Shown here: piece by piece, positions 1 to 10,296 of the stretch | Numbering within the stretch: the first letter of the stretch is position 1 | How the letters are laid out: each line of letters begins with the position of its first letter | Assembly (NCBI RefSeq): GCF_943734655.1 | Contig: NC_071355.1 | Span: forward strand, 221,140,527 to 221,204,526 | Direction of reading: 5' to 3' | DNA from: Sabethes cyaneus | Taxonomy: Eukaryota; Arthropoda; Insecta; Diptera; Culicidae | Length of the DNA: 64,000 nucleotides | The notes under the pieces: generated by a model | The model's input: the letters and a program-made list of their open reading frames with translations, nothing else | The model's database searches: none | What the model was told of the DNA's origin: nothing | Program-made: the position numbers and the translations under genes

Positions 1-1008
1 TTTTTATATTTATACGGTTTTACACTGAAAACTCGAAGCAAAACATGCGCAAAACATGCGAAACATGCTTTTTTGACGAATGAGTAGTTTTCGATTGGAC
101 GATGGAATTAACGCGAGTGTCTCGTCTGTTTGTCTGTAATAAAACTGAACACTTTCGGAAAGTTTTTAAGTTTTCGCAAGTTTTGTGTGGATTTTTCTAA
201 ATTTTAGTCTGAAACTTAAGTCATTTTTGCCATTTCTGGGCAAATGACAAAGTACAAGACACGAAATATGTTAAACTTGAGTATATTGCAACTCAAATTT
301 CAGAAATTTATTAGAACATAAACTATGAAAAAATATTTACTTTATAAAGTTTTGATTCCTAAGACCCAACAAAGTTAAAATTAAATTAAATTAAATTAAA
401 AATACATATCTGGAAAGAGTCAAACCAAAGAGAAAGCAAATCTTGAGCAAATTTCGAAGAAGCTGATATAATATTAAACAGTTAAAAAAATTTCTAGATG
501 GAATAGAATCAAATTAAGGTGTAGCCATGACATGAATTGAAGAGCACAATTAATTTTGTGGGGAAATTAGGCAAATCGGAGGGGATGGTTTTGAGATAAT
601 TGTCATTTTATGATTTTGATCATGGTTCTGAAAAGTTTTTTCTTTCAGTATAATTTTTTTCCTGAAAATACACTTAATTTTCTGCAACTTTTCCTTTGAC
701 GTCATTTTGATCAAATAAGTAGTTTTCAAGATAGGCATAATTTTAAAAAAAAAGTAATCTCATTTCTCAATACACCCTTTTGAAAAGTTACTCTTGACGA
801 AAAAAATCAAATGACGAAATGAATTCTTGAATTTTGGTATCCAACACATCCGGGAAATTTCATTCCAATCAAAAATAGTCGAGTCAAACCATTTTGCTAG
901 TTGAGCTGGAATTGCTCTTTCGGCGTATTCAAACTTCTTAACAAACTAAAGAACAGAACAGAAATTTTTTACACTAATGTTATTTTATTCCAATTTCATT
1001 GTTTTCAG
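1..1008. other. AT-rich non-coding sequence upstream of lipase gene A
   Basis: No convincing coding exon is seen. The acceptor at 1007-1008 requires an upstream exon ending in phase 2. The first 16 bases could be the end of such an exon, reading F-I-F-I followed by CG that joins the T at 1009 to give Arg, with a weak donor at 17. The reading would place an FxFxR strand ahead of YYKRGK, as in the FYLYTR strand of the paralogs, but this is tentative. The signal-peptide exon is not in the window or is not recognisable. Confidence 0.4.
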
Positions 1009-2513
1009 TTATTACAAACGGGGGAAAATAGTGGATATGAATAGACCAAAAACATTCTTCAGAGCCGGATTCAAGCCGCATCGGGAAACAGCCATCATCA
1101 TCCATGGATTCAATGGCACACAAACCAGCCGGCACATCATGTTCCTGAAAGATGGTACACAGCACTAATTTTTTAGCATTTTTATCTTCCCAGCAAAATA
1201 ACCTAAAACCAAAGACAGCCTTTTGGTCGTTTTTATAATCAAGTTGCTTACTAAAAAATTAAAATCAAAATAATTTCAACCGTGCGAGTGCATACCGCCC
1301 TCACCGGTGGTGTTAGAAAACTTTCAAAGCTTCCTGCCGTTTGCTGCCACCCCGCCAAAGCTCATTCATTTCATTTTACTCTCGCACAACATAATTCACC
1401 TCAAGCTTACCTCTCTCGCAAGTACAACGTGATCGCCGTGGATTGGGAGAGGCTTTCCCAGTACCCATGTTACCTGTCGTCGCTATCGAACACGAAGCTA
1501 GTCGCGCAGTGCACAGCACAGGTAAGGGGAAGCTTGTTAGCAATAATTTAAACCGCGCAGAAGTCCGTCGCACCCGGCAATTATCAATTGTTTATTTACC
1601 GCTGCAATTTACAGATGTACTCTTTCCTTACCCTTGCCGGCAGTCGCAGCAAGCAGATCACGTGCGTGGGTCATTCACTTGGCGCCCATATCTGTGGAAT
1701 GATGTCGCACCATTTGACCAAACGTCAGTTCAAAATCATAGGTATGTGCCCACGTTGATCGTTAATGTTGCTCGTGAGACGTTTAATTGGTAATTACCAG
1801 ACGATCAATCCCGACTTATATCGTTATTATTGTATTATTGTTACTTACTTACTTACTTACGTATTAAAGTTAGGATGACGGCAAAATTGATGCTTTTATT
1901 GCCGAATCGATAATAATCTTTTGCGCTTTGTTATATTTATCTCAACATAACCAGGTTTGGATCCAGCGCGACCCCTAATTGAGAAGCACGCTTCAAATCG
2001 ATTTCGTCTGACCAGGGACGACGCTCAAGTGGTGCAGGTTATTCACACAAATGCCGGATTCCTAGGGCAAACTGCATACACTGGATCCGTTGACTTTTGC
2101 ATAAACGGTGGCCAACGGCAACCGTACTGTAACGGCGATGATATTAGTAAGTAGATAGAGCTAACGATCCGTGCTAGTTGCTAATGGTTGTGTCTCTTTC
2201 AGGGCAAGCACGTTGCAGTCATTTTCTAAGTGTGTGCTATCTGGCGAACGCCATTTTTACCAACATGCCAACAATGGCGTTCCGGTGCCCTAACGGCTGT
2301 GTGCGGAATAATCGAATACCATTTGTGCCGGTGCGGTATACGAAAAAGGGACGAATTAAGATTAGGTTTCTGCACATCGGACAGGATACGCCAGACGAGT
2401 AAGTTAAATATTGTATCGAAGCTTCTTTCCTTTTTCTTATTGATATGCTTTTCAGACTATCCGGAGGATATTGCATTCACATGCCACAAGCGATGAATTG
2501 TCCGTTCAACTAA
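1009..2513 (+). CDS. Lipase gene A, PLA1-like pancreatic-lipase family (5' partial)
   Basis: Secreted lipase-family alpha/beta hydrolase, likely hydrolysing the sn-1 ester of phospholipids. Exons: 1009-1154, 1406-1521, 1615-1741, 1955-2146, 2203-2398, 2456-2513; all junctions are GT-AG and keep frame. Motifs in order: oxyanion strand IIIHGFNG, AVDWERL, CYLSS...QCTAQ disulfide region, nucleophile elbow GHSLGAHICG, catalytic Asp in GLDPARPL, QVIHTNAG, and catalytic His in CSHF. The lid between its two cysteines has only 9 residues, typical of PLA1 enzymes and too short for triacylglycerol lipases. The C-terminus (SGGYCI...CPFN) matches gene B. An intron at 1522-1614 is absent from gene B. The first exon(s), with signal peptide, are missing here. 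Family call is firm; substrate is inferred. Confidence 0.85.
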
Positions 2514-2636
2514 AGTGTTCAACTGACAAAACAGTTACCTGACGGTGTAAATAATGTAAAAATGTGATATAAATAGATAAAATATGGGATTGTAGCTTAG
2601 TTGAGCTTTCAGTAATTTATAAGACTAGAATTTTGT

Positions 2637-2642
2637 AATAAA
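2637..2642 (+). terminator. Poly(A) signal AATAAA of lipase gene A
   Basis: AATAAA lies 124 bases after the stop codon of gene A. It overlaps the 8-bp target duplication of the transposon that follows immediately, so cleavage would fall inside the transposon. An identical copy of the hexamer exists on the far side (3753-3758). Confidence 0.5.
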
Positions 2643-2644
2643 CT

Positions 2645-3752
2645 AAGGGGGCATCCATAAAGTACGTCACGCTTATAGGGGGGAGGGGGGGTTGACCTAA
2701 TCGTGACGATTTGTGACGTAGGGGGGAGGGGGGGTATGAAGTTATGTGACGTCACATGAAAAAAAATCATATGGAAAATTTATTCGGGAAATTATTATTT
2801 AGCCTTCATTTTAAGATACAACTATTGAAGGCTTCTATAAAATTAACGTACTGATGGATTTTAAAACAAATAGTAAAATTTTTTGAATGAACACTTTTTC
2901 ATTTTTCTCATTTCTCATTTATTCTATGTAGTATGAACTCTCCATTAAGGCTTTACAGAATATGCAGTACTCCGCTGAAGAGCTGCTTGAGTACCGTCCT
3001 GCCTAAAAGATTTTTGCAACCGCAAATAGCAGTCGCACAAACTCCTGAAGGGTTACTGGAAGCTGCCAGAGACCCATGGCAATGTTTTACCTTGATATTC
3101 GTGCTGAACTCAATCGAAGAACAAAAACTCATACCGAAGTTCCACGGCTGCTTTTAAGGTTTTTCGGTATAATTTATACTGCCCCTCACTCAAAAGCTCT
3201 CTGAAAGATAGAGTTTAAGCCACTTGCGGATTAAATTTCGCATCTAAGTTAGTGTTGAATGATTACACGATTGAAGAAATACACAAAATGACAAAATCCG
3301 TCAGAAAAGTTCTTCCAAGGTGTGTTGCTGCAAGACGTCAGCAGGAAGTCCTGATTCTTTCAACTAGATCAGACGAATTTGAGTGGATGAATGTAAAGGG
3401 CGTGAATATGCGCGAAACATTAATCGACGGCACATCAGCGACTTCTGAAGCCTATCCGATTGTAGCAATTGAAGATCATCTTCAAAATCCGTGAATCGAT
3501 GACTTATAAGCTCGAAAATTTTCCTTTTTTTATTCGCTGAATTTCATTTGATAGCTTTAAATAAAAAGGTTGGAATGAATATTTTGAAAATGAATGAAAA
3601 TTTTTTTGTTGTGAAGGGGGGGGGGGGGGGTTTCCGTGACGTGACGTACTTTCTCAGGGAGGGTCACGAATGTGTGACTAAATGTGACAAGGGGGGGAGG
3701 GGGGGTTGATTTTGGTCAAAATTTGCGTGACGTACTAAATGGATGTCGCCTA
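2645..3752. mobile_element. DNA transposon (1.1 kb) with 8-bp target duplication
   Basis: The ends are inverted repeats: the left end reads AAGGGGGCATCCATAAAGTA, and the complement of the right end reads TAGGCGACATCCATTTAGTA. Both continue into GTGACGT-rich and G-rich subterminal sequence. The insertion is flanked by perfect AATAAACT copies at 2637-2644 and 3753-3760. An 8-bp duplication fits hAT or P superfamilies. Internal short ORFs (2933-3157, 3252-3494) are not recognisable as a transposase, so this is probably non-autonomous or decayed. A second copy of the end is at the right edge of the window. Confidence 0.85.
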
Positions 3753-3760
3753 AATAAACT

Positions 3761-4596
3761 TTTGAATGTCCCAAAGCTAAAGATACGTGTCGGGTGCCAG
3801 TGTATGCAAACGGTGCTAGAGAATAGCAAATTACTTTCGCCGAGGTCTCGTTTAGAATCTTTAGTTACAGTGTAACTATAGTTACAGTTAGCTATATCGA
3901 AAGCAGATCCATTGATAAAGTGCAGAAACATGGGTGTGATTTTTTCTCAAGCTGCCAAAAAAAGACAAAGATACATGAAGAAGATCTGATTTAGCGAAAT
4001 TAAATACATTATACATTATCCATTGTTGAAAAAATAGTATACACCTGAATATGGTCCGTAATCGGCTGTTCGGCGAAGCTTTCGTTTGACGTCGAAACGG
4101 GAGCGTTGTACGGCCGTCATGTCAACTTTGCGACAGATTTTTCGGGTCGTGGTTTTTGGGTAAAAATGAGATCGTATGGGTGTTCAGGAACAATTGTGTT
4201 TTTTGGCGTAATGCGATGATGCTCTATCCGGCTAAAACACGTATTGTCCATCTGCATGATGTTTTTGTAGAAACGAGGTCTATCGCGGGACGTATCCTGC
4301 GCGTAAAAAGCGACTTGAGTGTATACTTATTTTTAACTGTCCGCAAAGCCACAGATTGCTTCTGTTCTTAGAAGCACTCTTAACGAAGTCATCAACCTCA
4401 ACGTTTTTCATGTACTTGTAGAAACTGTTATCGGAAAACTAAAATATACGTTTGTTGCCGTACCAAACGATATCCTGTCTAGGGAATTAGGGAAAAACAG
4501 TGTTCTACTACTCGCTATTCCGCTTTCAATATTGTTTAATGTTTCAATCCACCCGGCTAGCACCAACTCGTATATCATTGTACGAAAATTATCGTA
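3761..4596. other. Unassigned sequence
   Basis: It holds a 71-codon open frame (4156-4371) in a more GC-balanced patch, with no recognisable domain, between two transposons. It may be a decayed element remnant. Nothing else is seen. Confidence 0.3.
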
Positions 4597-5896
4597 CAGT
4601 GTGACACATATGTATTCGAACAAAAATCATTTTATGCTTTCAGCGGCATATGCAATTAATACAATCAAACTAAGACCATGTGTGTGTGGCATCATGACTT
4701 AAGTCTTACTTGACGTAGTTTCATTTTCGTATTGTGTCTCGCTCGGTGTGTACGTACCAGAGTTTAAATTACGGTCGTTGATAATAAATAAATTGTTCAA
4801 CGGTGCTACATGCGGCACTATTTTTCTTGACCTCAAACATAACGGCATAAAAAGAGGATTTGTATACTATACACTAAAAAGATTGGTTAAGATGGGATCT
4901 GTTGAAAACCGTAAAGAAACCGGTAAAAAAAACGAAGCGTTAGAGCTGCAGAGGTCAAAAAGGTTGTTCGAGAATGAATTCGTTGCGGTTGCAAACGGCC
5001 CTCACGGAAAATGGCAGTTCAGCTGAATATCAAAAGGAAAACTCTTCGTCAAATTTTGAAAATGGATCTGGATATGAAAGCATTCAAAAAAGGAAAAATC
5101 CATGGATTAACGGAAGTAACAAAACAAAAACGGCAGGAAAGATGCAAACTGCTGCTCTGTCGGCACGGTGTTTCAGAAGTGATATATTCTGATGGGAAGC
5201 TGTTTGTTCTTCAAACACCGTATCATGCTCAAAATGATCGGTTGTGGTCGGTTTCGATCATGGACGTTCCAAAGCACAAACGGAATGTACCTCGATACCA
5301 AAATTCATCAACGGTCATGGTATAGGGAGGCATTTCAAAGAAAGGAAAACTTCCTGTTCTATTTATTGACAAGGGTGTCAAAGTTAATGCAAAATACTGT
5401 CTGGAAATAGTCTTAGAACAAAATTTGAGCTTACGTTCGGGGAATGTATGGTGAAGAAGATTACGGCTTTCAACCGGATAGAAATCCACCACACTGTAAT
5501 TCCTGTGAGAAGACGTGGTGCAAAACCAATTCGACGGATTTTATATCGAAAAAGAAATGGCCTCCAAGTTCTCCTGATTTGAACCCATTGGATTTTTGTA
5601 AATGAGGTACTTGCAGCAGAAACTCAAGGATTATAAATATCATAATTTGAATGAATTTAAGTTAGTTATTAACAAGATATGGAATGATATTCCGATGGAA
5701 GTAGTGCGTGCCGCATGTAACGACTTTAAAAAGCATTTGAAGCGTGTTATCCAGGCAAAAGGCGATTCAATAGAGTAATGACTGTTGCATTCTGTGTCAG
5801 TGGGTAAACCACTTGTAAAAGTAAAATTCGAAATTCAGCCTTTATTTACAAAAATATAAGACTTTGTTTTTGTTCGAATACATATGTGTCACACTG
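4597..5896 (+). mobile_element. Complete mariner/Tc1-type element
   Basis: A 1300-bp element bounded by terminal inverted repeats of about 30 bp beginning CAGTGTGACACATATGTATT at both ends. It is flanked by the TA dinucleotides expected for mariner/Tc1 insertion (4595-4596 and 5897-5898). It carries a transposase gene on the + strand that is broken by frameshifts and stops. Confidence 0.9.
4748..5778 (+). pseudogene. Mariner/Tc1-type transposase pseudogene
   Basis: Fragments in different frames match the order of an IS630/Tc1/mariner transposase. First comes a helix-turn-helix region (4748-5026). Then follow a KIHGLTEVTKQKR segment and the first catalytic-Asp strand, recognisable around YSDGKLFVLQ. 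Next come HAQNDRLWSV and KRNVPRYQNSS (to about 5322). After an in-frame stop at 5323-5325, GKLPVLFIDKGVK and a VIQAKG terminus before 5778 can still be read. Frameshifts and stops lie in the middle and in the third catalytic region, so it cannot encode a functional protein. It lies inside the inverted repeats at 4597-5896. Confidence 0.8.
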
Positions 5897-6314
5897 TAAA
5901 TATCCCCTAAGAAATTCGGAATCGTAACTAAAGCTTGATAAAGTACGCTCAAGTTGATTTTTAATCGGATATAATGATAATAACTGACATATATACGATT
6001 TCCAGCACAGAATTGTATAGCTTTACGGAGCGAGCCGCGCCTAATCGGATATTATCGTATATAACTACCTATATAGTCGGAACACTTATAATCAATCCTA
6101 ATCACGTATATCCACAATAGTACGGATATGTCAATTTTGCGTATCAAATACGATTTATTAGCATGTACGTAATGCTGATTTTTACCTACATACGAAAATG
6201 CTAGTTGGACAACAGTGCAGGTTTCCTGTCCAAGAGATAGATTCAGCTACTTTCTTTTTCTTTAAAACATTCAGATTCTACGAATCTCGTTGATTTCGTC
6301 TCATTCTGTCTGCG
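5897..6314. other. AT-rich palindrome-prone spacer
   Basis: Rich in TATA/CGATA palindromic words, such as a repeated taatcggatat motif. No coding or element boundaries were found. Confidence 0.3.
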
Positions 6315-6545
6315 TAACATCAACGAAGGAGGGTAAGCTGTTGCAATATACACGGATCCAAAGGCAGCGTTTGATCAGGTTGGGCACGGTATCATCCTCA
6401 CAAGGCTGGAGAAACTTGGTGTTTCCTCATGATGACTTACTCCTACCTAAAACAAGGCAGGGCTTAGTGAGAAGATCGGGTCCGAGTTTCTCAATGCATT
6501 CAGCAACATCTATGGCATACCGGAGAAGTAACCATGAACTACTGC
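6315..6545 (+). pseudogene. Jockey/CR1-like LINE reverse transcriptase fragment
   Basis: A short remnant reading YTDPKAAFDQVGHGIILTRL, LEKLGVSS and then a frame-shifted YLK...RQGL segment. This corresponds to the palm region just upstream of the catalytic block in non-LTR reverse transcriptases. It is truncated on both sides and not functional. Confidence 0.65.
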
Positions 6546-6689
6546 TCTTTTTTTTTATTCCTTAACTGATAACGAAAGCTTACTCAGTATAATATTGCAT
6601 CCTCAATGCAGCGCACTAATTCAGCGAATATTATGGATATAGGGAGTATGGGCCTCATTATGCCTCACCAGCTTTTCTTTACTACAACT

Positions 6690-6995
6690 TAAACTAGAAA
6701 TTGTATTGACATTAGGCCTCATATTGGATGAGAAATTGTACTTAAAATTGGAATAATTTAAACTTAAAGTTATTGAATTTTAAATTCGAAATCACGAAAT
6801 TTGATTCGAAGTTTTACCTTAAATTAGACATGAATCGAACTTTGAATTCTGACATTAGACTTGGTATTGAGCGTCAAATTGGAACTGAAATTAAACATAA
6901 ATTGTATTGAGACTTGGAATTACATTGAACTTGAATTTGGAGTTGAAAGTGAGCTTCAACTTGAAATCTTTCTTGAAATTAGACTTGAAACTGGA
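6690..6995. repeat. Degenerate short tandem repeat (ACTTGAAATTG-like units)
   Basis: About 300 bp made of imperfect units of roughly 10-14 bases such as acttgaaattg and aattgaacttg. The conceptual translation (LELKLNI..LELEFGVE) merely reflects the repeat. Confidence 0.6.
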
Positions 6996-7132
6996 ACCAT
7001 TTTTAGTTTCTTATCGCGAAAGCGGTCTAATAAACTTAAAACTGAGTAATTCCGGGTTACACGAATTATTTTGTTTTACATTCAATTTTACAGAGAGGGA
7101 GGTGTGCTCTGCCCAGCCTGGATACGTCATTA

Positions 7133-7915
7133 TCTATACCTATAAATAAGGATTTCTGTCTGTCTGTCTGTCTGTCTGTCTGTCCGTATGTTCCTTATAG
7201 AATCGAAAACTACTGAACCAATCGGCATGAAAATATGCATGTAGAGGTTTTTTGGGGCCAGGAAAGGTTTTAGTGATGGTTAGAAACCCCTCCCCCCATT
7301 AGGAGGGGGGGGCTCCGATACAAATGAAACACAAATTTCTCCATAACTCGACAACTAATCAAGCAAATAGAACAAAAATTGGCATGTGGGTGTTTTCGGT
7401 GACAAGAATTTATTCTATGGTAAATTGAGACCCCTCCCCTCTTTATAAGGGGAATTATAACTCCTCTCCTCTTTAAAAGGGGGGGCTTCCATACAAATTT
7501 TCTCATAACTCGAGAACTAATCAAGCAAATGGAACCAAATTTGGCATGTGGGAGATTTTGGAGTCTTGAATTTATTTTACGATAGTTAGAGACCTCTCAC
7601 CCCTGTGGAGGGGGATGTGGACTCTCATACAAATAAAACAGAAATTTTTGCGAAACTCAAAAACTAATCGAACTCGAGAAATTCGAGACTCTTCCATAAA
7701 ACATTAGTCAATACAAGACCACAAAAACTATCTATAGTAACACTAGACCATTCAGGACGAGACGGTCGCGAGTGTTGCCGGTGACCCGCCGTCGGAAGCG
7801 CCGCCCACTGGGGGGCTTGCAAAACTCGAGATTGTGACAAAGATCATCCGAGATTCATGATTTATGTACACCACAGGTTAATTTGTGGCAATACGAAGTT
7901 TGTCGGGTCAGCTAG
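7133..7915 (+). mobile_element. Non-autonomous Helitron, short form
   Basis: It begins with TC (TCTATACCTATAAATAAGG, then a GTCT microsatellite) and ends with CTAG. It lies between an A and a T, exactly as Helitrons insert. A small hairpin (CCACA/TGTGG) lies about 35 bases before the 3' end. The interior holds about three copies of a ~150-bp repeat unit marked by CATACAAATGAAA and AACTAATCAAGCAAATGGAA. It shares both ends with the copy at 13858-15091. No Rep/helicase gene is present. Confidence 0.8.
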
Positions 7916-9860
7916 TTAACTATAAAATCCGCAAAGGAGTTCCGTGACCCGTACTGTCTTGATTCATTGTGCCATCCACTGGTTCGATCTATTTCGGTGC
8001 CGTGATCTAACAAATTTGGATCGCAAGAAACACAAAATTTTTCATCGTTGTGGAAAACTCCAAGGAAATATTTGCAAAACAAAGGTTAAATCAGATCGGA
8101 CCAAGTCGCAAATATAAAAATAAGTTAATGACAGCAAACGATCATGTATTTTCTAACCTACATTTTGTTCTAATCAGACTTCATAAATGTTGCAAACAGT
8201 CAGAGTTATGAGATGATTTTGAACTATTGATAGCTATAAACCATACAGATCAGCAAACTTTGAACGCGTTTTTCTCGAAATCTGAGTTTTGTTACTTGGT
8301 TCGATCTGACGTAACACCGACCAATTAATGAGAAGATACTTAACAATGTTGCCTCGTTTAACGGTACTTTTTCATTCGCGAAGCAACGTACTTTGCAACA
8401 GCAATTTTGAGGTTTTATGACTAACTAGTGTCCATTGTTTAATGCCATTTATCGAGAACTTGATCAATAAAAATCAACAAAAGCTTCACACTAAACCTTT
8501 GGTAGTGGCAAATGTAGCTTTCTAACGTTCTAGTGCGCATTATGCAATTAAGATGCATGAAAACAATTATTCGTTTCTACCGGTCATAAATGTCTGTTAG
8601 CCATAATTTTCATGAAGCAATTGCTCGCTTGAGAACAACACTTTGTTCTGTCTTTACAACCAATAAAAAATTCCTAAAATAGTTGATCTGTGGCGGAAGG
8701 TATCTACGTAGATGGAGTAACCGCGGCACATGATTGCAAACTTCATTAAGCATGAATACCCTCAGCGGACAGCGAATGCAGATGCAGAAATGAATTCATG
8801 ATGAAAACGGTTTCTTCCCGTCGTTACGCATCGTAACAATGAATTCATCGGTATTGCTGTTGTAATTGAATAGCGTGAACAGTTGGCGAAATTTTTGCGT
8901 TTTTCAGTACAATTCTGTTGTAGATGCTGCGACTAAGCTGGTATCATATTTCCAGCTAAGTATGATTCGTAAATTTTTGCAAGTTTAATAAAGAATATTA
9001 CTTTTATTCTCAAAAGTTTATTACAATTAGATTTATTGTAATTTAATCATTGATAAAATAATATATTTTGCAATAATCTTACAATCTTATTACACTTAGA
9101 AATTGAACAATCGTTTGCATTGTACCTGGTAATATCCAGTTTACAAGTATTGTATGTATGTAGGTATGTAGATATGCATAAATTCCATCGATCAATCAAA
9201 CTAACGGTCAATTCACCGCGCATCCAGTAGGTACCTTTTGGTGCAGCACCTTCCAGTGACATGTATGAATGTTCCAGCAGCGAAACCTTTCTGGGTTAGT
9301 AATCAGCGCAAAATTACTCATGCCAAGCACTAACAGCATTCGACAAATTTGTCTACCGTACCAATTTAAGCATAGTTTTAAAAGCTGAGCATGAATTCAT
9401 TGATGAAGATGTTTACGACAAGAATACTACTGTGGAAATAAATAACAGGCGTTTCCCTCCGTGCATGGTTTGCAGTGAGGCAGTCTAAGTGTTGATACCA
9501 GCGCTAGTTGATATTCATATCATGATCATGGTGGCACCCAAGAGCCGCCCGGCTTTATTAAGCTAGCGGGTTTTAACCGAAGATAACCCACTTCTAAACA
9601 GTTAAAACTGGCATAAAAGTAAAATTTCTGGTTGGAAATATTATTTTGGCAGAAATTATCTAACAAGTTATAAAATCTTTTGAAAATGTTTTAAAACATT
9701 TCAAAAATTAAGCTCACAAATCACAAACGCAGGAGAATCATTACCGAATAACGGTCCAAGTCCGTCACTATACTAACATAAGTAAAAATCTGCCATCATT
9801 TATTTCGACTCCATTCAAAGACCGTTGGTCACCGAGGATCGCCGCCGCGTTGTCGAATGG
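7916..9860. other. Intergenic region between genes A and B
   Basis: No supported gene or element boundaries. A short TATG microsatellite occurs at about 9150-9180. The rest is AT-rich single-copy-looking sequence. Confidence 0.4.
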
Positions 9861-10296
9861 CGGCGCACATACATGGTGAGAGAGCTTCTAACCGCCAGCA
9901 GCGATCGAAACAGTCAGTCGGTATACTATTCGGTTTTGAGTGCATTGCATTAGCAAACGGCGAGGTTGCGCAGCCAGTTAAGTCCAACCGGGCCCTCGCA
10001 GCAGGCCAGAAGTGAAGTTAGTACTTTGGGGCCGTTCATTACGCGTCGGAGTGTTTTAGCGGCCTGTTGCTTCAAGAGCAGGTGGATAAAAAAGAACATA
10101 ATCGTTTCGCGAACGTTGATTAACTGCCAAGAAGTCGAGCTTGACGGGGTAGAAAAGTGTGTTATTAGAACGTAAGCAAGTAATAGCTGAAACTAAAGAC
10201 TAAAACTGGAAGTGTACAGTGCAGTTATTCTCTCCCGTGGCATTTGCAACTAGATAGTTTCAAGCTCAAGTGCGTTACGCACCAGGAGGGGCAAAA
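9861..10296 (+). promoter_or_regulatory. Probable promoter and 5' UTR of lipase gene B
   Basis: A more GC-balanced stretch directly upstream of the gene B start codon contains an arthropod initiator-like TCAGT at 9914-9918. No TATA box is evident. The start site is a guess and the region is defined by position. Confidence 0.35.

Noticed and set aside
4156..4371. 71-codon open frame in a GC-balanced patch
   Set aside because: No recognisable motif, no splice context, and it sits between two transposons; left as unassigned.
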